Part shown: positions 6,745 through 14,610 of the stretch, piece by piece | Position numbering within the stretch: the stretch's first letter is position 1 | Layout: the number at the start of each line of letters is the position of its first letter | Source of the DNA: Acidimicrobiia bacterium | Lineage (GTDB): Bacteria > Actinomycetota > Acidimicrobiia > Acidimicrobiales > Poriferisodalaceae | NCBI GenBank assembly: GCA_022824805.1 | Contig: JAJDZE010000166.1 | Span: 1-39,418 of the forward strand | Direction: 5' to 3' | DNA: 39,418 nt | Program-made: the position numbers and the translations under genes | Notes under the pieces: model-generated | Told to the model about the DNA's origin: nothing | Seen by the model: the letters and a program-made list of their open reading frames with translations, nothing else | The model's database searches: none

Positions 6745-7545
6745 ATGGCGAACACGCTCGAGTCCCCCGATACCAAGCCGAAGCTGCCGCAGCGCCTGCA
6801 GAACGCGCAGCAGCAGGCGGCTGACTGGATGCAGGACAGCCAGTTCTGGACGTCGATCTTCCGACCCGGGTCGATCTTCCGCAAGGGCTACACCGACAGC
6901 CCCCGGAACCGGTCCTACGTCATCATGAACAGCGTCCTGTACCACCTTCACCCGGTGAAGGTGAAGCGGCACGCCGTGAAGGTGAGCTACACGCTGTGCC
7001 TGGGCGGTCTGAGCTTCTTCCTGTTCATCCTGCTCACGATCACGGGCATCTTCCTGATGTTCTTCTACCGGCCGACCGACACGGCTGCCTGGGCAGACAT
7101 CGAGAGCCTTCACACCCAGGTGGCGTTCGGCCTGCTCGTGCGCAACATGCACCGATGGGCTGCGCACCTCATGGTGATCACCGTGTTCCTGCACATGGCC
7201 CGCGTCTTCTACCACGGTGCCTACAAGGCGCCCAGAGAGTTCAACTGGGTCGTCGGGGTCATGCTGTTGCAGCTCACCTTGCTGCTCGCCTTCACCGGCT
7301 ACCTGCTGCCGTGGGATCAGCTTGCGCTGTGGGCCGTCACGGTGGGCACGAACATGATGGGCTTCACGCCGGTATTCGGCGAACAAGTCAGGTTCGTGCT
7401 GCTCGGCGGCCAACAGATCGGAGCAGAGACGTTATTGCGCTGGTACGTGCTGCATGTCTTGATGCTCCCCTTTGTCATCGTCATCTTCATGGCGATCCAT
7501 TTCTGGCGAGTGAGAAAGGACGGAGGCATTTCGGGGCCGCTGTAG
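6745..7545 (+). CDS. cytochrome b, N-terminal (b6-like) subunit of the bc complex
   Basis: This 266-aa protein carries four haem-b helices. The b-haem ligands are His136 and His150 (HRWAAHLMVITVFLH, spacing 14) and His237 and His252 (spacing 15), as in cytochrome b6. Cys85 in YTLCLGG aligns with the b6 cysteine that attaches the extra haem c(i)/c(n), and the C-terminus ends RKDGGISGPL, nearly as in b6. About 70 extra residues precede the first helix. With the next gene it forms the quinol-oxidising cytochrome b. A split, b6-like form is unlike the single-chain QcrB usual in Actinobacteria. The ATG at 6745 follows GAAGAG. Confidence 0.93.
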   Translation: MANTLESPDTKPKLPQRLQNAQQQAADWMQDSQFWTSIFRPGSIFRKGYTDSPRNRSYVIMNSVLYHLHPVKVKRHAVKVSYTLCLGGLSFFLFILLTITGIFLMFFYRPTDTAAWADIESLHTQVAFGLLVRNMHRWAAHLMVITVFLHMARVFYHGAYKAPREFNWVVGVMLLQLTLLLAFTGYLLPWDQLALWAVTVGTNMMGFTPVFGEQVRFVLLGGQQIGAETLLRWYVLHVLMLPFVIVIFMAIHFWRVRKDGGISGPL

Positions 7546-7572
7546 GCAGCGTGTCCGTCCCGAACCATCAGC

Positions 7573-8340
7573 ATGACTGAGATCCCCGAACACCTCCTGC
7601 GCCGCAGCGCCGAAGCCAGGGCCCGCGCAACCGGCGCGCCCGCAGCCGGTGAGGGCGAGGCGCCGGCCGCCGCGCAGCCCGACGACGATGACGGCGTCAC
7701 CATCCCTCGCTCTTTGCTGGAAGCCAGCCAGCAGCCCGGCGGCGCACCCGCAGTTGCCGGCATGGCTCAGGCCGGCGGTCCCGCGGCTGGTGGCGGGGGA
7801 GTGGCCACCGCTCTGCCGCCGCTCATGGCAGGGCCTGCAGGCAACACTCACCGGCTGCTGACGGTCGTCAAGTCGGGCTCGATCCAGGATGTCAAGGCCA
7901 GCCCAGGCGACAAGGTCCACGTGTGGCCGCACTTGCTGGCTGCTGAATTCACCGCAGCGCTGTTCATCACGGCCTTCACGCTGGTCTTCTCGCTGTTCAT
8001 CAACGCACCGCTGCTCGAGCTCGCCAACCACAACGAGACACCCAACCCGTCCAAGGCGCCGTGGTACTTCCTGGGCCTGCAGGAACTGCTGACGATGTTC
8101 GATCCGATGATCGCCGGCGTGACCATCCCCGGGGTCGCGCTCATACTTTTGGCCTTCGCCCCCTATGTCGACAAGAACCCGTCTCTGCGCCCAGAGGACC
8201 GCAAGTTCGCCATCTCGATCCAGACGATCCACCTGATGTTCTGGGCAGTGCTGGTAATCATCGGCTCGTTCTTCCGGGGGCAGGGCTTCAACTTCACCTA
8301 CCCGTGGGACACCGGTCTGCACGGCATCTTCCACCTGTAG
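7573..8340 (+). CDS. cytochrome b, C-terminal (subunit-IV-like) subunit
   Basis: This 255-aa protein has three hydrophobic helices in its second half (about residues 123-145, 178-198 and 214-232). The Qo-site motif, PEWY in many cytochromes b, is here APWY within NPSKAPWYFLGLQELL, a variant seen in other menaquinol-type complexes. The first 90 residues are a disordered-looking Ala/Gly/Pro tract that starts MTEIPEHLLRRSAEARARAT and later repeats a related phrase, VTIPRSLLEAS. The same start motif opens the cytochrome c at 5474. It is encoded 27 nt after the b6-like gene and completes the cytochrome b core. Confidence 0.9.
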   Translation: MTEIPEHLLRRSAEARARATGAPAAGEGEAPAAAQPDDDDGVTIPRSLLEASQQPGGAPAVAGMAQAGGPAAGGGGVATALPPLMAGPAGNTHRLLTVVKSGSIQDVKASPGDKVHVWPHLLAAEFTAALFITAFTLVFSLFINAPLLELANHNETPNPSKAPWYFLGLQELLTMFDPMIAGVTIPGVALILLAFAPYVDKNPSLRPEDRKFAISIQTIHLMFWAVLVIIGSFFRGQGFNFTYPWDTGLHGIFHL

Positions 8341-8352
8341 GAGCACGTCGGC

Positions 8353-9240
8353 ATGTCCACCGGAACGATTCTCGCGATTGCCATCCCGGTCATCGTCGTG
8401 CTGGGTGCCGTGGTCGCGTTCGTCTCGTTGCGTCGTCGCGATGCCACCGGCCTGGGGCACCTGTCACGCGAGACCCGTCGGCGGGACGAGCTGGCAGCCA
8501 GCGCCGGCGACGACGCCGCTGCGGGCGACGACGCCGGTGCGTTCGGTGTCAGCGCCGAGGCACAAGAGCTGGAACGCGCCGTGGCCGCCGAGCGTCGCCC
8601 GTCGCCTGTTGCGATCGCCGAGCCCGAGCTGCCCCAGGACTGGGCGCCGCCGCCGTCCGACGAGGTGGGTGTCACCCGCCGGCAATTCCTGAACCGGTCC
8701 TCGGTGTTGCTGATGGCGACCGGTCTGGGAACCTTCAATGCTGCCATGCTCGCTTTCCTGTGGCCGCGCCCGACCGGCGGGTTCGGCTCCAAGATCAAGA
8801 TCGGCACGGTCGCCGCGGTTGACGAGGCGATCTCGTCGTCCACTCCTGCCGAGAACTTCTCGTACTTCTCCGAGGCGCAGAGCTACATCCAGCCCTACCC
8901 CACCGATTCGGCCACGCTGTCCAACGCCGAGGCGGTGTACGGCGGTACGGTGCTCGAGGGCATGCGGCTGGGCTATGTCGCGCTGTGGCAGGTCTGCCCG
9001 CACCTGGGCTGCAAGGTGCCGGTGTGCGGCAGCTCGCAGTGGTTCGAGTGCCCGTGCCACGGCTCGAAGTACAACCGCGTCGGCGAGAAGAAGTCTGGGC
9101 CGGCACCCCGCGGCATGGATCGTTTCCCGGTGACCATCGAGGGCGGCAACGTCTTCGTCGACACCGGCAAGGTGTCGCAGGGACCGGCGATCGGCACCGA
9201 CAGCACGGGCCAGGGCCTCGAGGGGCCGCACTGTGCCTGA
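8353..9240 (+). CDS. Rieske [2Fe-2S] protein of the bc complex
   Basis: This 295-aa protein has the two Rieske boxes CPHLGC (Cys215, His217, Cys220) and CPCHGS (Cys233, Cys235, His236), giving two Cys and two His ligands plus the disulphide pair. A hydrophobic segment spans residues 5-26. A twin-arginine motif, TRRQFLNRS (about 108-116), precedes a second hydrophobic segment, so the cluster domain is probably exported folded by Tat after an upstream anchor; actinobacterial QcrA proteins have a comparable extra-helix design. The ATG at 8353 has GGAG about 8 nt upstream. Its stop overlaps the start of the dihaem cytochrome gene by 8 nt. Confidence 0.92.
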   Translation: MSTGTILAIAIPVIVVLGAVVAFVSLRRRDATGLGHLSRETRRRDELAASAGDDAAAGDDAGAFGVSAEAQELERAVAAERRPSPVAIAEPELPQDWAPPPSDEVGVTRRQFLNRSSVLLMATGLGTFNAAMLAFLWPRPTGGFGSKIKIGTVAAVDEAISSSTPAENFSYFSEAQSYIQPYPTDSATLSNAEAVYGGTVLEGMRLGYVALWQVCPHLGCKVPVCGSSQWFECPCHGSKYNRVGEKKSGPAPRGMDRFPVTIEGGNVFVDTGKVSQGPAIGTDSTGQGLEGPHCA

Positions 9241-10495
9241 GCTCAGCCGCATGCTGGCCGTCAGCACGGAGCGTTCGATCGCGATCGTGCTCTTGGCAGT
9301 CGTCGTGGTGGGCTGGGCGATCTACGTCTTCGTCAACATCCGCCAGGCGAAGTCGGAGGCCGGCAGCGAGATCGAGTTGGCGCCCAACCGTGGCAACCTG
9401 CCCGACGACGAGGAACTCGAAGGCCGCAGGCTGGAGAAGGTCCAAGCCTTCGGTGTGCTGATGCTGCTGATCATGGCGCTCGTGCTGCCCGTCTACTGGA
9501 TGCTCGAAGGCGGGCGCCGTTCAGGAGCGGAGACGTCGTTCTCCGACGCGGCCGTGAGCCGCGGTGAAGCCGTCGCAACCGCAGCGGAGTGCTTCGACTG
9601 CCATGGCGCCGACCTCGGCGGCGCGCGCTTCGCTCCGGTGGTGCTCGACATCGGCCACCAGTTCTCCGACAAGGAGTCCTTCGTCATCAACACAACGTGG
9701 GAGGCGCCGTCTCTCGACGACGTGTTCACGCGTTTCGACACCGATGCCGAGACCCTCGACGAGGTCAGCGAGGTGCGGCAGATCCTGGTGTACGGCCGAG
9801 GCGTGATGCCGGCGTGGGGTCTCGAGGGCGGCGGCCCGTACAACGACCAGCAGATCGACGACCTCGTGGCATGGCTGTGGGCGAACCGGATCGGTGCAGA
9901 GCAAGACGCAGCAGATGCCGCCGCCGACGAGATCGCCAGCGAGATTCTCGCGCCCGCAGTAGGAGGCGACGAGAACGCCCAGATCTTGCTAGACGCAGCA
10001 GCTGACGCCGCGGACAACCCGCTCAACGAGGAGGCCCACGCTCGGGCCACGGCCCGTTTCGAGGCTGCCAGAGCGTCGGACGAGTACGCGGGAGCGTCGG
10101 ACGGGAAGATCTTGTTCGATCTGCACTGTGCCCGCTGCCACACGCCGCGCTGGCCGGGCCGCGGCCCCGCGCAGCTGCCCAACAACGGCGGAACGGTGGA
10201 GGTGCTTCCCGGGCCTGACGGCGCCGGCCGCTACGGACCGGCGCTCAACAGCGTGAGCCTTGAGCGGTTGTTCCCCGACATCGAAGATCACATCAAGTTC
10301 GTCGCGGATGGTGCTGCGGACAACGTGGCTTTCGGGCAGTTCGCACGCCTCGGCAACTACGGCATGCCCGGCTTCAAGCGGGTGCTGACCGAAGACGACA
10401 TCCGGAAGATCGTCGAGTACGAACGAAGCCTCGACCCGCAGCGCCAGGCCGCGGTCGGCTTCGATCTGCTGCACGAAGCGGGAGACGACGAATGA
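9233..10495 (+). CDS. dihaem cytochrome c subunit of the bc complex
   Basis: This 420-aa protein has two haem-c sites, CFDCH (Cys120-His124) and CARCH (Cys299-His303), separated by a long acidic, Ala-rich linker. There are two hydrophobic segments at about residues 14-34 and 72-90. Possible distal Met ligands are in GVMPAWG and YGMPGF. The GTG start at 9233 overlaps the Rieske stop. The protein fills the role of QcrC, the dihaem electron acceptor of actinobacterial bcc complexes, but its layout, with both helices at the N-terminus, differs from the signal-peptide plus C-terminal helix of QcrC. Confidence 0.88.
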   Translation: MPELSRMLAVSTERSIAIVLLAVVVVGWAIYVFVNIRQAKSEAGSEIELAPNRGNLPDDEELEGRRLEKVQAFGVLMLLIMALVLPVYWMLEGGRRSGAETSFSDAAVSRGEAVATAAECFDCHGADLGGARFAPVVLDIGHQFSDKESFVINTTWEAPSLDDVFTRFDTDAETLDEVSEVRQILVYGRGVMPAWGLEGGGPYNDQQIDDLVAWLWANRIGAEQDAADAAADEIASEILAPAVGGDENAQILLDAAADAADNPLNEEAHARATARFEAARASDEYAGASDGKILFDLHCARCHTPRWPGRGPAQLPNNGGTVEVLPGPDGAGRYGPALNSVSLERLFPDIEDHIKFVADGAADNVAFGQFARLGNYGMPGFKRVLTEDDIRKIVEYERSLDPQRQAAVGFDLLHEAGDDE

Positions 10496-11388
10496 CCGCC
10501 TCGCACCTGCTCGGCATCGTCAGCTGGGATCCGGTCCTCACCGGATACTTGGCCGTCATCATCGGCATCGCCGTGCTGTGCGGATCGGTGTACTTGCTGC
10601 TGGCTACCAACCTCGGGGTGCGTCTCGGCTTCCTGGTTGCGTGGACCGGGCTGTGGGGCTGGATGCTGTTGATGTCCGTCATCTGGTGGGTGTTCGGCAT
10701 CGGATGGATCGGCAGCCAGCCCGGCTGGAACGTGCTGCAGGTGACCTCCAATCTCGAAACGGTGCTGGTCGACGAGGTGCAGCAGCTGGAGGGCGTCACG
10801 GTGGATCAGCCGCCCCCCGGCTGGATCGAGATCGTGATCAAGGAGAAGTCAGACGACGACGCCGAGGAGATCGTCGATCCCGAGATTGTCGAAGCTCAGG
10901 CGTTCGCGGCTGACGCCCGCTCGGCGGCCGATGGACATGTCGTCTGCGACGGTGCCGACCCGCGACGGCTGCTGGCGGTGAACTCGTGCCTGTTCTCGGC
11001 CGCGGACGAGTACAAGACGTACCGGGTGCTGATCCGCGGCGGCGAGCGCTACCGGCCCTTGAGCATCCCCGACAACGCCGTCACGCAGTACTTCCTGCCG
11101 AGCAGGGGCAGACCGCACTACGCCGTCGTGCAGATCCAGCCGTACCAGCCCAGGGTCGAGATCGACCCGAACGTGTTCGGCGACGACGGGAAGATCGTGG
11201 TGCCTGCGCCCCAGATCGACGAGAACGAGCCGATGTATTCGGTGGTGCTGGTGCGTGACCACGGAAGCGTGCGGCTCCGCCCGGCCCTGCTCACGATCTT
11301 CTCCGCCCTGCTGTTCGGTTTGGGCTGCTACCACCTGCATCGACGGGATCAGGCGATCTGGGCGGTGCGCGAAGCTGCGGGCCAGTGA
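10492..11388 (+). CDS. membrane protein ending the bc operon, unknown function
   Basis: This 298-aa protein has two N-terminal hydrophobic segments (about residues 15-38 and 43-70). A roughly 190-residue polar domain with acidic stretches and two possible Cys (in HVVCDGAD and VNSCLFS) follows, then a C-terminal helix (about 262-282, ALLTIFSALLFGLGCYHL). The polar domain is predicted outside the membrane if helix topology is regular. The start overlaps the dihaem cytochrome stop by ATGA, so it is translationally coupled to that gene. I do not recognise the family; an accessory or assembly role for the bc complex is inferred from position. Confidence 0.75.
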   Translation: MTASHLLGIVSWDPVLTGYLAVIIGIAVLCGSVYLLLATNLGVRLGFLVAWTGLWGWMLLMSVIWWVFGIGWIGSQPGWNVLQVTSNLETVLVDEVQQLEGVTVDQPPPGWIEIVIKEKSDDDAEEIVDPEIVEAQAFAADARSAADGHVVCDGADPRRLLAVNSCLFSAADEYKTYRVLIRGGERYRPLSIPDNAVTQYFLPSRGRPHYAVVQIQPYQPRVEIDPNVFGDDGKIVVPAPQIDENEPMYSVVLVRDHGSVRLRPALLTIFSALLFGLGCYHLHRRDQAIWAVREAAGQ

Positions 11389-11571
11389 ACCCAGAGGCTG
11401 AGCCGCAAGGCGAAGCCGTGGCCCGAGCGGCCCGTGAGCGCAGCGAACAAGAGCGGGAAACAATTGGCGGGGCAGCAAGATGGTTGACCTAGCCGGGCGC
11501 CTTCCTGCGACTCGTTTTGGGCCAGACTGGGGCCTGCATCTGATCACCGACGCGCCGAAAGGGTCCGGGGC
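11389..11571 (+). promoter_or_regulatory. 183-bp gap before the first nuo operon
   Basis: No recognised gene is here. A 35-codon open frame starts with GTG at 11385, overlapping the previous stop as GTGA, and ends at 11492. It resembles the mini-frames inside the nuo operons at its start but does not reach nuoA. The remaining 79 bp before nuoA should hold its ribosome site (AAAGGG, 8-10 nt before the ATG). No convincing -35/-10 pair is visible, so nuo may be partly read through from the bc operon. Confidence 0.35.
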
Positions 11572-12114
11572 ATGAACAGTGGCTTGGCGGAATACCTGCC
11601 GGTGTTGGTTCTCGGCGTGCTCGCTGTGCTGTTCGTGCTGGTGAGCATCATCGCATCACGGTTGCTGGCGCCCCAGCGCAGCACGAATGCCAAGCTGGCG
11701 TCGTACGAGTGCGGCATCGTCGACCAGGCCGCCATTCCCGAGCGATTCCCGGTGCGCTTCTACCTCGTGGCGATGCTGTTCATCATGTTCGACATCGAGA
11801 TCGTCTTCCTGTACCCGTGGGCGGTCGCGAACGACCAGCTCGGCCTCTTCGGCTTCATGGCGATGCTGATCTTCGTCGTGATCTTCTTCCTGTCGTTCGT
11901 GTACGAGCTGGCGATGGGCGGGCTGGAGTGGGGCCCGCGCAAGCGCCGAGTCCTCCCGCTGCCGCCGGCTAGCCGCAGCGGGATCGCTGGCGTGCGCACG
12001 GTCGGGCTGACCGGCCGCGAGCACCTCCCAGACGGAGCATGGAGCGGCGCAGGCCAGCACGACGCCGCATGGAGCGGCGCACAGCAACCCGGCAGCGGGA
12101 CGGCGGCAGGCTGA
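11572..12114 (+). CDS. nuoA: NADH-quinone oxidoreductase subunit A (operon 1)
   Basis: This 180-aa membrane subunit of complex I has three transmembrane helices (about residues 8-29, 62-82 and 88-110) and the conserved loop KLASYECGI (about 41-49), near the quinone entry. It helps join the membrane arm to the peripheral arm. Typical NuoA is about 120 aa; here a roughly 60-residue Gly/Ala-rich tail is added. Part of the tail is two 30-nt direct repeats with a hairpin-forming core. The stop overlaps the nuoB start as TGATG. First gene of a complete 14-gene set. Confidence 0.95.
   Translation: MNSGLAEYLPVLVLGVLAVLFVLVSIIASRLLAPQRSTNAKLASYECGIVDQAAIPERFPVRFYLVAMLFIMFDIEIVFLYPWAVANDQLGLFGFMAMLIFVVIFFLSFVYELAMGGLEWGPRKRRVLPLPPASRSGIAGVRTVGLTGREHLPDGAWSGAGQHDAAWSGAQQPGSGTAAG
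12031..12090 (+). repeat. two 30-nt tandem units at the 3' end of nuoA
   Basis: The units are 12031-12060 and 12061-12090. Each contains GCATGGAGCGGCGCA. In the second unit the flanks pair perfectly as CGCCGC / GCGGCG around a 5-nt loop, ATGGA. The first unit has a weaker stem. The units lie 24-83 nt before the nuoB start. Confidence 0.75.
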
Positions 12115-12794
12115 TGGCAGGCATCGACGATCTCAAGTCGCGACTCGGCATCGACGACGGTCTCGCCGGACTCGGTCACAACGTCTTCACCGCGCCGGTG
12201 GAGGAGCTCGTGAAGTGGGCGCGCCGACGCAGCCTGATGCCGGCCACCTTCGGACTCGCCTGCTGTGCCATCGAGATGATGGCGACGGGCACAGCCCACT
12301 ACGACCTGGCTCGCTTCGGCATGGAGACGTTCCGCGCCTCGCCGCGCCAAGCCGATCTGATGATCGTGGCGGGCCGCGTCAGCCAGAAGATGGCACCCGT
12401 CCTGCGCCAGATCTACGACCAGATGATGGAGCCCAAGTGGGTGCTGTCGATGGGTGTGTGCGCGTCCAGCGGCGGCATGTTCAACAACTGCGCCATCGTG
12501 CAGGGCGTCGACCAGGTAGTCCCGGTCGACATGTACGCACCTGGTTGCCCGCCGGGACCCGAGACGCTGCTGCATGCGATCCTCGCGCTGCACGAGAAGA
12601 TCCGCACCGGTGAGCTGACCCAGCGCCGGGCCGATCGCGGCGGCGGCGCTGCGGTGGACCTGGCGGCGCATGGAGTGCCGCAATCAAGCACGGCGGCGCA
12701 TGGAGTGCCGCAATCGGGCACGGCGGCGCATGGAGTGCCGCAGTCGAATCCGGTGGCACATGGAGTGCCGCAGTCGAACCCGGCGACGCGCTGA
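12114..12794 (+). CDS. nuoB: NADH-quinone oxidoreductase subunit B (operon 1)
   Basis: This 226-aa subunit carries cluster N2, which reduces quinone. Ligands are the tandem Cys of LACCAIEMM (about residues 49-52) and single Cys in GVCASSGG (about 115) and GCPPGPE (about 144). All are present. The last 43 residues are an unusual tail of four 10-residue repeats ([10 protein letters not shown] type), encoded by four 30-nt tandem units just before the nuoC start. The family core ends at about residue 165, so the tail is extra and likely disordered. The ATG at 12114 overlaps the nuoA stop and the stop overlaps nuoC. Confidence 0.95.
   Translation: MAGIDDLKSRLGIDDGLAGLGHNVFTAPVEELVKWARRRSLMPATFGLACCAIEMMATGTAHYDLARFGMETFRASPRQADLMIVAGRVSQKMAPVLRQIYDQMMEPKWVLSMGVCASSGGMFNNCAIVQGVDQVVPVDMYAPGCPPGPETLLHAILALHEKIRTGELTQRRADRGGGAAVDLAAHGVPQSSTAAHGVPQSGTAAHGVPQSNPVAHGVPQSNPATR
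12663..12782 (+). repeat. four 30-nt tandem units at the 3' end of nuoB
   Basis: The units are 12663-12692, 12693-12722, 12723-12752 and 12753-12782. Units 1-3 contain GCGGCGC-ATGGA-GTGCCGC, a 7-bp stem (one G-U pair) with a 5-nt loop; unit 4 has changes in the left arm. The loop ATGGA and its C-G closing pair are the same as in the nuoA repeat, but the element is read in another frame. The array ends 11 nt before the nuoC start. Confidence 0.9.
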
Positions 12795-13324
12795 TGGCAG
12801 ACGAGGGCGTAGCAGCCGACGACGCCGCGCCAGCGACAGAGATCGCTGAGCAGCCCACCATGTTCGGCGTGCCGTGTACCGACGAGCGTGGCCAGCGGGT
12901 GCTGCATCCCAGCCGCGACGAGTATCTCGATGTGCTCGGCATGGCTGCTGCGGATGGCTTCGAGCTGTGCGTCGATGTGTGCGCCGTGGACGGACTCACA
13001 AACGGCGGCCGCGCCGTAGCGCCCGGCATCGAGCCGGAACGCTTCGAAGTGGTGGTGAACCTGCTGGATCTCCGTGGCCGGCGCCGGCTGCGCATCCGCA
13101 CCCAAGTACCGGCCGACGATCCGCAGGTGTCCTCCGCGGTGGGCCTGTATCCCGGCGCCGAGGCGCCCGAGCGGGAGGCGGCAGACCTGTTCGGCATCAG
13201 CTTCAGCGATCACCCCGATCCCAGCCGCATACTCATGCCGCCCGACTGGGAAGGTCACCCGCTGCGCAAGGACTACGCCATCGGTGCCATCCCGGTGCAG
13301 TTCAAGGCGGTGGAAGGCCGATGA
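12794..13324 (+). CDS. nuoC: NADH-quinone oxidoreductase subunit C (operon 1)
   Basis: This 176-aa peripheral-arm subunit is a scaffold next to NuoD. The family signature is clear near the C-terminus: EREAADLFGISFSDHPDPSR, then [16 protein letters not shown]. It carries no cofactor. The N-terminal 20 residues are an acidic, Ala-rich extension. The ATG at 12794 overlaps the nuoB stop, and its stop overlaps the nuoD start as ATGA, so B, C and D are coupled in translation. NuoC and NuoD are separate proteins here, not fused as in enterobacteria. Confidence 0.95.
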   Translation: MADEGVAADDAAPATEIAEQPTMFGVPCTDERGQRVLHPSRDEYLDVLGMAAADGFELCVDVCAVDGLTNGGRAVAPGIEPERFEVVVNLLDLRGRRRLRIRTQVPADDPQVSSAVGLYPGAEAPEREAADLFGISFSDHPDPSRILMPPDWEGHPLRKDYAIGAIPVQFKAVEGR

Positions 13325-14610
13325 GCACCGCAACGGTCGCTGCCATCCGCCGACCGGCGGACGCCGTGCTGCGTATCTCCGAAGAGGCTGCGCTGGAAGC
13401 TGCCGTTGTCGAAGACGACACCACGGCTGTCCCAGCAGAGCCGGGCGACGGGCCGATGCTCATCAACATGGGCCCGCAGCACCCATCCACCCACGGCGTG
13501 CTGCGCATAGCGATGGAGCTGCAGGGCGAGACGGTGCTGCGGTCCAAGCCGATCATCGGCTACCTGCACACCGGGATGGAAAAGACCGCCGAAGACCTCA
13601 CGTTCCTGCAGGGGCCGACGAACGTCACCCGCATGGATTACGCCTCGCCGCTGTTCACCGAGTTGGTGTTCTGCCTCGCGGTCGAGGATCTGCTGGGAAC
13701 GGAGATCCCGCCGCGGGCCACGTGGATCCGCATGCTGATGTGCGAGCTGAACCGGATGAGCTCCCACCTGCTGTTTCTGGCGACCAACGGCATGGACCTC
13801 GGAGCAGTCGGGATGATGCTCTACGGATGGAAGGAACGCGAGGAGATCCTGCGGTTCTTCGAGAGCGTGACCGGCTTGCGGATGAACCACAACTACATCC
13901 GCCCCGGCGGCGTGGCAGCCGACCTGCCCGACGGCTGGCAGGACGACGTGGAGCACATTCTGACGGTGCTGCCCGACCGGCTCGAGCAGTTCGACACTTT
14001 GATGACCGGCCAGCCGATCTGGCGAGACCGCACTCAGGGCGTCGGCGTCATCACCGCCGACGAGGCCATCGCCATGTCGGCCACGGGGCCGCTGCTGCGC
14101 AGCACCGGCGAGGCGTGGGATCTGCGCCGCACAATGCCGTACCTGGCCTACGACGAGGTCGACTTCGACGTCGTGGTGGGTGCCTACGGCGACACGTTCG
14201 ATCGGTACTCCATCCGCCTGAACGAGATCCGCGAGTCGATGCGCATCGTCGCCCAGTGCCTCGACAAGATGCCGAAGGGCCCCTACCGCAGCGAGGACCG
14301 CAAGGTCACGCCGCCACCGCGTGCGCGCATCGACGAGTCGATGGAAGCGCTGATCCACCACTTCAAGATCTTCACCGAGGGCTTCCGGGTGCCGCCCGGA
14401 GAGACGTACGTCGCGGTCGAGTCACCCCGAGGCGAGCTGGGCTGCTACCTGGTCTCCGACGGCGGGCCCAAGCCACAGCGGGTGCACATCCGCGCGCCCT
14501 CGTTCGTGAACCTGCAAAGCCTGCCTCATCTGATGTACGGCGGCCTGCTGGCCGACGCCATCGCCATCATCTCCTCCGTCGACCCGATCATGGGGGAGGT
14601 CGACAGGTGA
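13321..14610 (+). CDS. nuoD: NADH-quinone oxidoreductase subunit D (operon 1)
   Basis: This 429-aa, 49-kDa-type subunit forms the quinone-binding pocket with NuoB. The quinone-site His is in NMGPQHPSTHGVLR (about residues 49-62) and the quinone-site Tyr in GYLHTGMEKTAE (about 80-91); both are intact. The C-terminal PSFVNLQSLPHLM and DPIMGEVDR are typical. It descends from a NiFe-hydrogenase large subunit that lost its metal ligands. About 45 residues precede the conserved core. The stop overlaps the nuoE GTG. Confidence 0.96.
   Translation: MSTATVAAIRRPADAVLRISEEAALEAAVVEDDTTAVPAEPGDGPMLINMGPQHPSTHGVLRIAMELQGETVLRSKPIIGYLHTGMEKTAEDLTFLQGPTNVTRMDYASPLFTELVFCLAVEDLLGTEIPPRATWIRMLMCELNRMSSHLLFLATNGMDLGAVGMMLYGWKEREEILRFFESVTGLRMNHNYIRPGGVAADLPDGWQDDVEHILTVLPDRLEQFDTLMTGQPIWRDRTQGVGVITADEAIAMSATGPLLRSTGEAWDLRRTMPYLAYDEVDFDVVVGAYGDTFDRYSIRLNEIRESMRIVAQCLDKMPKGPYRSEDRKVTPPPRARIDESMEALIHHFKIFTEGFRVPPGETYVAVESPRGELGCYLVSDGGPKPQRVHIRAPSFVNLQSLPHLMYGGLLADAIAIISSVDPIMGEVDR

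Noticed and set aside
12663-12782. CRISPR-like array because of four 30-nt repeats
   Set aside because: The units are directly tandem with no spacers, lie in frame inside nuoB, and no cas gene is present.
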